This document shows, one piece after another, positions 1-6,299 of a DNA stretch of 8,255 nucleotides. The notes beneath the pieces are model-generated. The model was not told where the DNA came from, searched no databases, and was given only the letters and a program-made list of their open reading frames with translations. A program made the translations under genes and the position numbers. Origin of the DNA: Bacillota bacterium. GTDB lineage: Bacteria > Bacillota > Clostridia > Lachnospirales > Lachnospiraceae. The DNA is taken from positions 1-8,255 of the forward strand of contig JAFACO010000199.1 in NCBI GenBank assembly GCA_023425485.1. Direction: 5' to 3'. Positions within the stretch are counted from its first letter, which is position 1; each line of letters opens with the position of its first letter.

Positions 1-1415
1 AATTAGCAGCAATTGTTTCCTTTGGTGAAACGAATACAGAAAGTAGGATTAAACATATTATGAAATTACGAAAACCAAAGCTAGTACTAAGTATTTTATT
101 GATTTTTATTATTGGATTGTGTGCTTCTTGTTTTCTTACGGTACCTGGAAAAGATCCCAATACCAATGAAGTTACGGTTACTCCAGAGGTTAGTCCGCAA
201 CCAACGTCGGCACCAACCCCTACAACAATAGAGGAAGTGCCAGTGGATATCACGAAATTAAGCAAAGATGAATTTATAGAATTAGTTATGAAGTATCTTG
301 GAGATGATAATAAGTCTGGTTTTGCAGCACTTATAAAATACCCTATTAAGTTAAAGATAGACGGACAAGAAAAAGTTATGCAAAGTGAGGACGATTTCTT
401 ATTTGCTTATGACCAAATAATCACACAGGAGCTAAAGACATCCGTTTTAGCTACTAGTAATATAATTGAAAATATGTATGGTGTTGGTTTGGGCAATGGT
501 AGTTTGTGGTTAGAAACCTTTGACGAGGAAGGCTATCAGATTTATGCAATCAATAATGAGAGTGAAGTGTCTTTGCCAGTGGATAGTGCCTTAAAAGATA
601 GTTGGGATACCATAAGCTTACAATCGGGTATATCTGCAGAGGAAAGTGATGATTGGTATGAAATATTAACAACTGATATTCCTTATGCAGAAGGAAGTTA
701 TGACCTTCGAGGCGTACATTATGAGGACTTGGATAAGAATGGTACACTAGATCGAGTAATTTTACTGACCTTACAAAATGGAGCAATTACCACAGAGGAT
801 TATCCAAAAGCATATCTGGGAGTTTATATGAATAAGGATGCTGCCTATGTAAAAGAGCTAAATGACGGCAATTATTATATGGCTTATCGACAGGTTCTTA
901 GCGGTGATGTAGACAATGACGGAAATACAGAGATCATCTGTAGCCTCGATACCGGTGGAAATGGTGGTAATGGTTCTGTAGCAAAGTATATTTTTAAATA
1001 TAAGGACAATACCATTGTTCCAATGGACTTTCCAAGAGGAGACTTAGAGGGATTTGAAGACGTCATAGATGAAGGATATGTGGTAAATGTCGTATTTGGA
1101 AAAGGGAATAATAAATACAAGGCAGTTTGTGATGGTTTAGGAAAGACTATTGAATTTAATGCAGATAATGCTTTGGATTCTGAAGGTAATTTGATAGCTC
1201 AGAATATGAGAGAGAACTATGTAGCTGGAGGCAATACCCGTGGTTTTACATTATTTGATATAGTAGAAAAAAATGGACGGGAATATCTTATGGCAAAAGA
1301 ATATCTGCATGGAGAAGCTGGATTAGCACACCAGTTGGGTTGGGCTACTTTCTTATTGGACTGGGATAAGGAGGGGACTCCATCCGTTTTAGAATTTGGA
1401 GTGGAGGAGCAATAA
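1..1415 (+). CDS. M56/BlaR1-type membrane sensor, C-terminal part (5' end outside window)
   Basis: The reading frame is open from the left edge (first full codon at 3) through a Met at 60 to the stop at 1413-1415. Just before that Met it reads FGETNTESRIKHIMKLRKP, which resembles the conserved cytoplasmic linker after the metalloprotease domain of BlaR1/M56 peptidases. Residues 8-28 from Met60 are then the last transmembrane helix, not a signal peptide. A Pro/Thr-rich linker follows (about 36-60). Residues 67-167 resemble NTF2-like secreted domains (LIKYP...ID...NGSLW...AINN). The rest carries two acidic EF-hand/VCBS-like loops, DLDKNGTLD (223-231) and DVDNDGNTE (283-291), then a Gly/Asn-rich turn. 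In the family, the extracellular domain senses a ligand and the protease inactivates a BlaI-type repressor; neither the HEXXH site nor a BlaI gene is visible here. I see no penicillin-binding transpeptidase domain, so the ligand is unlikely to be bound as in BlaR1 itself. A lipoprotein starting at 60 is the alternative, but its lipobox (CASC) and ribosome binding site are poor. Confidence 0.75.
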   Translation, partial: LAAIVSFGETNTESRIKHIMKLRKPKLVLSILLIFIIGLCASCFLTVPGKDPNTNEVTVTPEVSPQPTSAPTPTTIEEVPVDITKLSKDEFIELVMKYLGDDNKSGFAALIKYPIKLKIDGQEKVMQSEDDFLFAYDQIITQELKTSVLATSNIIENMYGVGLGNGSLWLETFDEEGYQIYAINNESEVSLPVDSALKDSWDTISLQSGISAEESDDWYEILTTDIPYAEGSYDLRGVHYEDLDKNGTLDRVILLTLQNGAITTEDYPKAYLGVYMNKDAAYVKELNDGNYYMAYRQVLSGDVDNDGNTEIICSLDTGGNGGNGSVAKYIFKYKDNTIVPMDFPRGDLEGFEDVIDEGYVVNVVFGKGNNKYKAVCDGLGKTIEFNADNALDSEGNLIAQNMRENYVAGGNTRGFTLFDIVEKNGREYLMAKEYLHGEAGLAHQLGWATFLLDWDKEGTPSVLEFGVEEQ

Positions 1416-1452
1416 ATAATAAGATAGAATATATTATTCGTTATTGAGAAGA

Positions 1453-1492
1453 GGGGCTATTGCAATTTTTATAATTGCAATAGCCCCCTTTT
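1453..1492 (+). terminator. Intrinsic terminator of the sensor gene
   Basis: A perfect 15-bp stem (ggggctattgcaatt, 1453-1467, with 1473-1487) closes a 5-nt loop and is followed by cTTTT. It lies 38 bases after the sensor stop codon and separates that gene from the ABC operon. The stem is preceded by few A residues, so it is mainly oriented to stop rightward transcription. Confidence 0.9.
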
Positions 1493-1519
1493 GCCAATAA
1501 AAAAGAACAAAAGTTTGCA

Positions 1520-1553
1520 ATTTATATATTTGTAAATTTACAAATATATAAAT
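1520..1553. promoter_or_regulatory. 34-bp perfect palindrome, candidate PadR operator
   Basis: Bases 1520-1536 and 1537-1553 are exact reverse complements (inner half-site tttatatatttgtaaa), with no central spacer. The right half contains the -35 box of the promoter at 1537-1565. The only regulator in the operon downstream is a PadR protein, and PadR dimers bind AT-rich dyads at or near their own promoters. The site is therefore best read as the operator for autorepression. It is not followed by a T-run and is almost wholly A/T, so a terminator is unlikely. Confidence 0.7.
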
Positions 1554-1565
1554 GTATGGTATATT
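1537..1565 (+). promoter_or_regulatory. Promoter of the ABC transporter-padR operon
   Basis: The -35 box TTTACA (1537-1542) and -10 box TATATT (1560-1565) are 17 bp apart and each matches consensus at 5 of 6 positions. A TGG at 1557-1559 makes the -10 box an extended one. The predicted start near 1572 leaves a leader of about 110 nt before the ATPase gene. The -35 box lies in the palindrome, so a bound repressor would block RNA polymerase. Confidence 0.65.
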
Positions 1566-1622
1566 TGGAAATACTCCATTAAAATACTTAAAAAATTGGA
1601 TATAGTTTTAAAGGGATTATAT

Positions 1623-1637
1623 TTATCTGATAGATAA
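1623..1637. promoter_or_regulatory. Short dyad in the ABC operon leader
   Basis: TTATCT and AGATAA flank a 3-nt centre in the leader, about 45 bases before the ATPase start. It could be a second regulator site or a weak RNA hairpin. In DNA this AT-rich it may also be chance. Confidence 0.25.
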
Positions 1638-1682
1638 TGAATTAGAATATAGTATTTGTGAAAGGTAAGGTGAGTTAACAAT

Positions 1683-2603
1683 ATGAGCTCAATTATTGAA
1701 GTTAAAAATTTTACGAAAAGCTATGGTAATTTCACAGCTGTGAATGATATAACTTTTGATGTGCAAGAAGGAAGTGTTTTTGCATTTTTAGGACCCAATG
1801 GGGCTGGGAAAAGTACTACAATTAATACCCTTTGTACTATTTTTGAAAAAACAGCTGGAACCTTACTGATTGATGGGAAAGATGTTACAGAGCAAAAAAG
1901 CGAGGTTAGGGCGGCAATAGGTGTAGTTTTTCAGGATTCCACCCTGGATGCAAAGATGACGATTGAAGAAAATCTGAAAATGCACTGCGTATTTTATAAC
2001 ATACCTAAAAATGAAGTGGAGGAGCGTATCCAGTTTGTATTAACGCTAGTTGATTTATTAGCCGAGAGAAAGAAACTGGTTAGTGCTTTATCCGGAGGTA
2101 TGAAACGACGTGTTGAAATAGCCCGTGGATTAATTCATTATCCCAAAGTATTATTTTTAGATGAGCCAACCACTGGTCTTGATCCACAGACAAGAGCACA
2201 TATCTGGGAATACATTATTAAGCTTCAAAAAGAAAGAAATATTACCATCTTTCTTACCACGCATTATATGGAAGAAGCAGAAATCTGTGATAAAATTGCA
2301 ATCATTGATGGTGGGGTTATCGTAGCGCATGATACACCTTATGCATTAAAAAAACAGTACACCAAGGATAAAGCGTATATCACTACTAAGAATGGAGAGG
2401 TATTGGAACAGTTATTACTAAAACATGATTTAAGCTATGAAAAAAAAGAGGGATATTATAAAGTTATAGCTGAAAATTTGGAAGGATTATTACAGGTACT
2501 TAGTGATCATAAAGAAGAAATCACTAACATTGAAATAAAAAAAGGTACCTTTAACGATGTATTTTTAGAGATAACAGGTAAGAAGATTCGAGAGGAGGCT
2601 TAA
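1683..2603 (+). CDS. ABC-2 type exporter ATPase (DrrA/CcmA-like)
   Basis: This 306-residue protein is the nucleotide-binding subunit that powers the permease encoded directly downstream. All ATPase motifs are present: Walker A GPNGAGKS (37-44), Q-loop Gln84 (VVFQDSTLD), signature LSGGM (136-140), Walker B VLFLDEP (156-162) with catalytic Glu161, D-loop, and switch His194 (TTHYMEEAE). After about residue 225 comes a small C-terminal domain like those of DrrA-family drug-export ATPases. The start is fixed by AAGGTGAG at 1667-1674, 8 bases before the ATG. The stop is one base from the permease ATG, so the two are translationally linked. The family exports drugs, antibiotics, lipids or peptides; the substrate cannot be read from the sequence. 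Control by the PadR protein of the same operon is inferred. Confidence 0.95.
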   Translation: MSSIIEVKNFTKSYGNFTAVNDITFDVQEGSVFAFLGPNGAGKSTTINTLCTIFEKTAGTLLIDGKDVTEQKSEVRAAIGVVFQDSTLDAKMTIEENLKMHCVFYNIPKNEVEERIQFVLTLVDLLAERKKLVSALSGGMKRRVEIARGLIHYPKVLFLDEPTTGLDPQTRAHIWEYIIKLQKERNITIFLTTHYMEEAEICDKIAIIDGGVIVAHDTPYALKKQYTKDKAYITTKNGEVLEQLLLKHDLSYEKKEGYYKVIAENLEGLLQVLSDHKEEITNIEIKKGTFNDVFLEITGKKIREEA

Positions 2604-2604
2604 T

Positions 2605-3441
2605 ATGAGTACCGTTTTTGCTTTATGGAAAAGAGGGTTAAAAGCCTTTATAAGAAATAAAACAGGGTTAATATTTTCATTGATTTTTCCATTTTTCTTT
2701 GTTTATGTATTTGGAGCAGTTTTTAAAAATGATTTTATAGAAAATCCCATTGCCTATATGCTCTCAGGTGTTATTATAACAACTGTATTTGAAGGTTCCT
2801 TGAACCTTGCCTCATCAACGGTCGATGATATGGTAAGCGGATTTATGAAAGAGGTATTGGTATCCCCTGCAAAAAGAATAGCTGTTGCAATGGGGCAGTT
2901 ATTATCAGCCGCCACTGTTTCAACCCTTCAGGGACTTTTAATATTAATTATTGGTCTATTTATTGGTATTAAATTTACGACTTGGACGACACCCCTGTAT
3001 ATATTAATCTCAATGATAAGTATTGGCCTTGTATTTTCTGGAGTTGGGTTATTTATGGCAACAAAGGTTCGGAATGGGCAGACTTTTCAGATCATAAAAA
3101 CTGCTGTAACTATGCCATTAACTTTTCTTTCAGGAGCCTATATCCCATTGTCAATGCTGCCGGGTACTCTTAAATATGTGGCATATATTAATCCGATGAC
3201 CTATGCGACGGCATTCTTCCGTATGATTGTGTTGGAAAAAACTGACCTATCAACAGCTGAACTGGTACAGGAGGAATTAGCAATTAGTATTAATGGATTT
3301 ATTGTTACTCCCTTTATGTCTTTTATTATCATTTTAGCAATTGGGTTAGTATTTTTACTTTTATCGACTCTATCTTTTGTTAAGACGGATTTCTCTAGAT
3401 TGAATAGAAGCTCGACAGATGGCAGTGCAATTTGGGGTTAA
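2605..3441 (+). CDS. ABC-2 type exporter permease (DrrB-like)
   Basis: This 278-residue integral membrane protein is the transport partner of the ATPase upstream. It has a short cytoplasmic N-terminus and about six hydrophobic segments (near 22-40, 52-70, 97-122, 130-152, 165-185 and 233-258). The hallmark ABC-2 motif is in the C-terminal half: LSGAYIPLSMLP at 175-186, then YINPMTYATAFFR at 194-206, which matches the family pattern of a Pro-rich loop followed by NP.TY......R. The start at 2605 has AGAGGAGG (2591-2598) 6 bases upstream, inside the end of the ATPase gene. Length is normal for a half-size permease, so a dimer with two ATPase subunits is expected. The substrate is unknown; linkage to PadR favours a toxic compound or antimicrobial peptide. 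Confidence 0.93.
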   Translation: MSTVFALWKRGLKAFIRNKTGLIFSLIFPFFFVYVFGAVFKNDFIENPIAYMLSGVIITTVFEGSLNLASSTVDDMVSGFMKEVLVSPAKRIAVAMGQLLSAATVSTLQGLLILIIGLFIGIKFTTWTTPLYILISMISIGLVFSGVGLFMATKVRNGQTFQIIKTAVTMPLTFLSGAYIPLSMLPGTLKYVAYINPMTYATAFFRMIVLEKTDLSTAELVQEELAISINGFIVTPFMSFIIILAIGLVFLLLSTLSFVKTDFSRLNRSSTDGSAIWG

Positions 3442-3481
3442 GGTCTAGTATTATTTAAAATAGGTACAAGGAGCGCAGGAA

Positions 3482-4060
3482 ATGGCTAAGGAAAATACGA
3501 CAATCTATATCATTCTAGGGTTATTGAATCATGAAGATCTAAGTGGCTATGATATTAAGAAAAGAGCTGACTATATGATTAGTAGCTTTTGGGAAGTGGG
3601 TTATGGTCAAATATATCCAACTCTTGCGAAACTCGAAAAGGATGGTCTGGTAACAAAACGAACCAGCGAGGAGACGAAGGGACCAGAAAGGAATTTATAT
3701 TCCATAACCGAAGCTGGTAGATTAGCTTTGACGGAATGGTTAAAATTACCTGAGCAAAAGGAATATACAAAATATGAAATCTTACTTAAGCTATTTTTCG
3801 GTAGTCTTGTACCTATAGAAGATAGTACAAATCGAATTGAAGCCTTTAAATTAAGACATATGGAAAGCCTAAAAATGGTTGAGATGTTTAAAGCAAATCT
3901 GGAGAGTGTATTAGGAGAACAACAGGATCACATGTTCTATTACATTACGGTTTTATTTGGACAACATCTTTATAAAGCCTATCTGGATTGGGCAGAGGAA
4001 GCAATAGAACTGCTAGGGAAAGATGCACAAAAATATCTTGATTCCAAACCTCGTATTTGA
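3482..4060 (+). CDS. PadR family transcriptional regulator
   Basis: This 192-residue cytoplasmic protein is a winged-helix repressor. Residues 8-85 form the PadR domain, with the characteristic ILGLL...SGYDIKK, YGQIYPTLAKLEKDGLV (41-57) as recognition helix region, and the wing R.LYSITEAGR (70-80). Residues 92-178 fit the helical dimerisation domain typical of the longer PadR proteins (AphA/Vir-type C-terminus), with EYTKYEILLKLFFG at its start. AAGGAG at 3468-3473, 8 bases before the ATG, supports the start. It lies 40 bases after the permease gene on the same strand with no terminator between, so it is the third gene of the exporter operon. PadR proteins next to ABC exporters usually repress the operon until a drug-like ligand binds. 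The likely operator is the palindrome at 1520-1553. Confidence 0.95.
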   Translation: MAKENTTIYIILGLLNHEDLSGYDIKKRADYMISSFWEVGYGQIYPTLAKLEKDGLVTKRTSEETKGPERNLYSITEAGRLALTEWLKLPEQKEYTKYEILLKLFFGSLVPIEDSTNRIEAFKLRHMESLKMVEMFKANLESVLGEQQDHMFYYITVLFGQHLYKAYLDWAEEAIELLGKDAQKYLDSKPRI

Positions 4061-4066
4061 TATAAT
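4038..4066 (+). promoter_or_regulatory. Promoter for the GGDEF gene, within the 3' end of padR
   Basis: TTGATT (4038-4043) and a perfect TATAAT (4061-4066) are separated by 17 bp. Transcription would begin near 4073, about 85 bases before the cyclase start codon. The -35 box is inside padR coding sequence and the -10 box begins just after its stop codon. I found no better promoter between here and the cyclase start. Confidence 0.6.
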
Positions 4067-4082
4067 ATATATATGTTTGAAT

Positions 4083-4113
4083 GGCATTCCTGGGATTCGG
4101 GGATGCCTTTCTT
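4083..4113 (+). terminator. Terminator of the ABC-padR operon, also in the cyclase leader
   Basis: GGCATTCC (4083-4090) pairs with GGGATGCC (4100-4107) over 8 bp including one G-T pair. The loop is 9 nt and the stem is followed by TTTCTT. It lies 22 bases after the padR stop and is the natural end of the exporter transcript. The predicted cyclase promoter lies upstream of it, so the same hairpin would fall about 10 nt into the cyclase mRNA and could attenuate it. Confidence 0.65.
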
Positions 4114-4157
4114 ATATAAATTATAAAACATATAACCAGCAAAAAAGGAACGACCTT

Positions 4158-5669
4158 ATGGAATGGATAAAGGAAGGATTAAAGCTTTTCATAAGCAGAC
4201 CCGACAAAGAACAAAAAGAGTTTGAGAAGTATAACAGTCAGATAGTTTTAGGGAGAATTAGGCTGATTTCAATGGCTACTCTTTGCCTGACTATTTTTTG
4301 GGTCTATTTAGATTGGACAATTATAAAAAGTGGTGCTGATAGGACATATACAGTGACACTCATTATTATGCATACCATATGTGTGATTGTATCCGCAGCG
4401 TTTTTGGACTTTTATAAATGGATTGTGCAAAAGAAAGGGAATAAATATAATCGTATTAGGTCGTTTGTAGTTAAGCTCTATGTTTTTCTCTATATTTTGT
4501 TTGGGGCACTATCCTCCATTAACAGTCAACTACATACAGGTAACTTATATTCCTATATTATACTTATATTAATTGCTGCAGTTGCATTTTCCTTAAAGCC
4601 TTCCTATATGCTATTTGCGTTTGGAGCTAATCATTTGATTTTTCTTATAGGATTAGCGTTTCATTGTAAAGACTTAGATCTTTTAATTGCAAAACAAGCG
4701 AATGCCACTGTATTTGTTGGGGCAGCAACTTTATTAGGTGTTATATTCTACCGCCAAAGAATGGTTGAGTTCTTCTATCGCAAGAAGCTAAAGGCAAGTG
4801 AAGAAAACTTTAAGAGACTCTTTTACATAAACCCATATCCGGTGCTAATAACAAGGTTAAAGGATGGAAAGATAATAGAAGCAAGTAAAAGAGCCTGTAG
4901 CTTACTTGGAATTGATGAAGATGAGATTAAGAATTATCATAGTATAGATCGCTTTATTAAGAATGAAAGTAAAATTGCTCTTTTGGAAGAATTAAAAGAA
5001 AATAATAATACCTATAACCGAATTGTGGAATATAATTTTAATGGTAATCAGACGTGGGTTACTGCCAATTATGAATTAATTGATTATCATGGTGAGAAGT
5101 GTATTCTGACAGGTATTATGGATATAACGGAAATTAGGAAAAATGAAGAGGAATTGTCCCATTATGCCTCTACTGATGCCTTAACTGGGATTTTGAATAG
5201 AAGAATGGGCTTAAAAAAATTAGAAGAACTATTGGAAGAAGCAAAGGATTCCCCTATAGGATTTGTACTCTGTTTTTTAGATATTAATAATTTGAAAAAA
5301 GTAAATGACACCTATGGGCATACCGAAGGAGATCGATATATTATAACCCTCTGTGAAATAATACAAAGCAAGATACAGGAGGAGGATATCTTTTTCCGAT
5401 TTGGCGGTGATGAGTTTATCATTATTTTTAGAAATAAGGACAGAATTCAAGCGGAAAACGTCTGGAATGAGATTAAACAGTTACTAGACAAAAAAAATGA
5501 ACAAGAGAAAAATCCATATCAAATAATGGCTAGTCATGGGTTGTTTTATTACTCCTCAGACATGGATGTTGATTTAGAAGATATCATTGAAAAAGCCGAT
5601 AAACAAATGTATAAAGAGAAACGAAAGACAAAAAAAGATAGCTTGAAAACAATTAAAATTGTGAAGTGA
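4158..5669 (+). CDS. Membrane-bound PAS-GGDEF diguanylate cyclase
   Basis: The protein makes the second messenger c-di-GMP from two GTP. I place the start at the ATG at 4158 (MEWIKEGLKLF), 7 bases after AAGGAA (4145-4150), giving 503 residues. Translation from 4023 would run through padR and its terminator. Six hydrophobic helices (about 35-55, 64-85, 102-122, 131-147, 149-169 and 181-199) form a membrane sensor of unrecognised type. A PAS domain follows (about 213-330; ENFKRLFYINPYPVLI, then ILTGIMDITEIRKNEEE) and then a GGDEF domain (337-493). The catalytic features are intact: TDALTGILNRR, metal-binding Asp375 in FLDINNLKKVND, YGHTEGD, and RFGGDEF (GGDEF at 416-420), so activity is expected. 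The product-inhibition I-site position reads QEED instead of RxxD, so feedback inhibition is probably lost. There is no EAL domain. It is probably transcribed alone. Confidence 0.93.
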   Translation: MEWIKEGLKLFISRPDKEQKEFEKYNSQIVLGRIRLISMATLCLTIFWVYLDWTIIKSGADRTYTVTLIIMHTICVIVSAAFLDFYKWIVQKKGNKYNRIRSFVVKLYVFLYILFGALSSINSQLHTGNLYSYIILILIAAVAFSLKPSYMLFAFGANHLIFLIGLAFHCKDLDLLIAKQANATVFVGAATLLGVIFYRQRMVEFFYRKKLKASEENFKRLFYINPYPVLITRLKDGKIIEASKRACSLLGIDEDEIKNYHSIDRFIKNESKIALLEELKENNNTYNRIVEYNFNGNQTWVTANYELIDYHGEKCILTGIMDITEIRKNEEELSHYASTDALTGILNRRMGLKKLEELLEEAKDSPIGFVLCFLDINNLKKVNDTYGHTEGDRYIITLCEIIQSKIQEEDIFFRFGGDEFIIIFRNKDRIQAENVWNEIKQLLDKKNEQEKNPYQIMASHGLFYYSSDMDVDLEDIIEKADKQMYKEKRKTKKDSLKTIKIVK

Positions 5670-5686
5670 TTTTTAAGCTTGGTAAG

Positions 5687-5742
5687 AAAAGCCCTAGTAA
5701 TGATTTATAGTCTAAACAAATTAAGAACGTGAAGGGTTTTTT
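5687..5742. terminator. Possible weak bidirectional terminator between convergent genes
   Basis: AAAAgCCCT (5687-5695) can pair with AGGGTTTT (5733-5740) if one G is bulged. The loop is long (37 nt) and six T residues end at 5742. The arrangement would serve the cyclase gene, and its complement the DUF4491 gene, but the right arm lies inside the DUF4491 coding region and the stem is poor. Confidence 0.25.
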
Positions 5743-6005
5743 GGAAACCACCCTTTTTCGACACGTTTTTTCTGTTCTTTTAGTTCAATAATGGACCAAA
5801 GGCTAGAGCAACCAAAGATAGCCAAAATCGCTGAAAGCACATGAGATGCTACAATGCAGGATATTACAAGTGCAACAATTCCAATAATAAGAAAGAGTGG
5901 CCATATTTTTTCTGTGAAATAATATTCACACTTGATGACAATGGGGTGAAAAATTCCTATAATCAAAAAAGCAGTACAGCCTATAATTAATCCACCAAAA
6001 CTCAT
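5721..6005 (-). CDS. DUF4491 family small membrane protein
   Basis: This 94-residue membrane protein starts MSFGGLIIGCTAFLIIGIFHP and ends with LWSIIELKEQKKRVEKGW and FPKNPSRS. The N-terminal GLIIG...HP.VIK.EYYF and C-terminal LWSI.EL.EQKKRVEKGWFPKNP patterns match what I know of DUF4491, a small family common in gut Firmicutes and Bacteroidetes with no known function. Three hydrophobic helices are visible (about 3-22, 32-52 and 54-72), with a positively charged tail likely in the cytoplasm. The start at 6005 is set by AAGGAG (6012-6017), 6 bases upstream. A longer frame from 6110 would contain the promoter and is rejected. It is convergent with the cyclase gene and has its own promoter. Confidence 0.85.
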   Translation of the reverse strand: MSFGGLIIGCTAFLIIGIFHPIVIKCEYYFTEKIWPLFLIIGIVALVISCIVASHVLSAILAIFGCSSLWSIIELKEQKKRVEKGWFPKNPSRS

Positions 6006-6063
6006 AAAAATCTCCTTAAAAAAATTTTTATACTTGATTATTTTACCAAAATAAATTGTTCTA

Positions 6064-6092
6064 ATATTAGATGAAATATAATTTCCTGTCAA
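6064..6092 (-). promoter_or_regulatory. Promoter of the DUF4491 gene
   Basis: On the minus strand a perfect TTGACA (6092-6087) and TAATAT (6069-6064) are separated by 17 bp. Transcription would start near 6057, giving a leader of about 50 nt. It is among the strongest promoter matches in the window and rules out a start at 6110. Confidence 0.75.
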
Positions 6093-6215
6093 GGGGGCGT
6101 AAACAATCATTTAATATAAATCTGAGGATAAAAATAATGGCTAGTAATCATTAAATATATTATAAAAATGATTTGGCATAAAATATTTAATAGGAAATTT
6201 AGTCTATTTGTACCT

Positions 6216-6244
6216 TTGACATTTGGAAATCAATAGGATAAAAT
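6216..6244 (+). promoter_or_regulatory. Promoter of the secreted Ig-like protein gene
   Basis: A perfect TTGACA (6216-6221) and TAAAAT (6239-6244) are separated by 17 bp, with transcription starting near 6251 and a leader of about 50 nt. It diverges from the DUF4491 promoter, with about 120 bp of AT-rich DNA between the two -35 boxes. In that gap I see only a weak dyad at 6146-6173. Confidence 0.75.
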
Positions 6245-6299
6245 AAAGGTAATGATATCCTCAAGAAGGAACCATAATAAATACTAAGGAGCTTGCACA

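Noticed and set aside
60..140. Lipoprotein signal peptide with a cysteine at residue 24 from Met60
   Set aside because: The frame continues upstream with an M56-type linker, the -3 residue of the lipobox is Cys, and the possible ribosome binding site (AGTAGGA) is weak and too far from the ATG.
585..600. SxxK motif (SALK) as a penicillin-binding active site in the sensor
   Set aside because: It is an isolated match, with no SxN or KTG motif and no transpeptidase-like surroundings.
550..1120. Antisense open frames opposite the sensor gene
   Set aside because: They lack ribosome binding sites and recognisable domains, and lie opposite a frame with clear protein features.
1579..1606. Second promoter TTAAAA-16-TATAGT in the ABC operon leader
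   Set aside because: The -35 match is poor, and the promoter at 1537-1565 is clearly better.
4023..4157. Longer N-terminus for the GGDEF protein overlapping padR
   Set aside because: It would cross the padR terminator and promoter and lacks a ribosome binding site, whereas 4158 has AAGGAA at good spacing.
4073..4157. c-di-GMP riboswitch in the leader of the cyclase gene
   Set aside because: The leader is only about 85 nt and I see none of the conserved core sequences of class I or II aptamers.
6146..6173. Inverted repeat AATCATT/AATGATT between the divergent promoters
   Set aside because: Seven bp of A/T-rich pairing with a 14-nt loop is expected by chance in this region.
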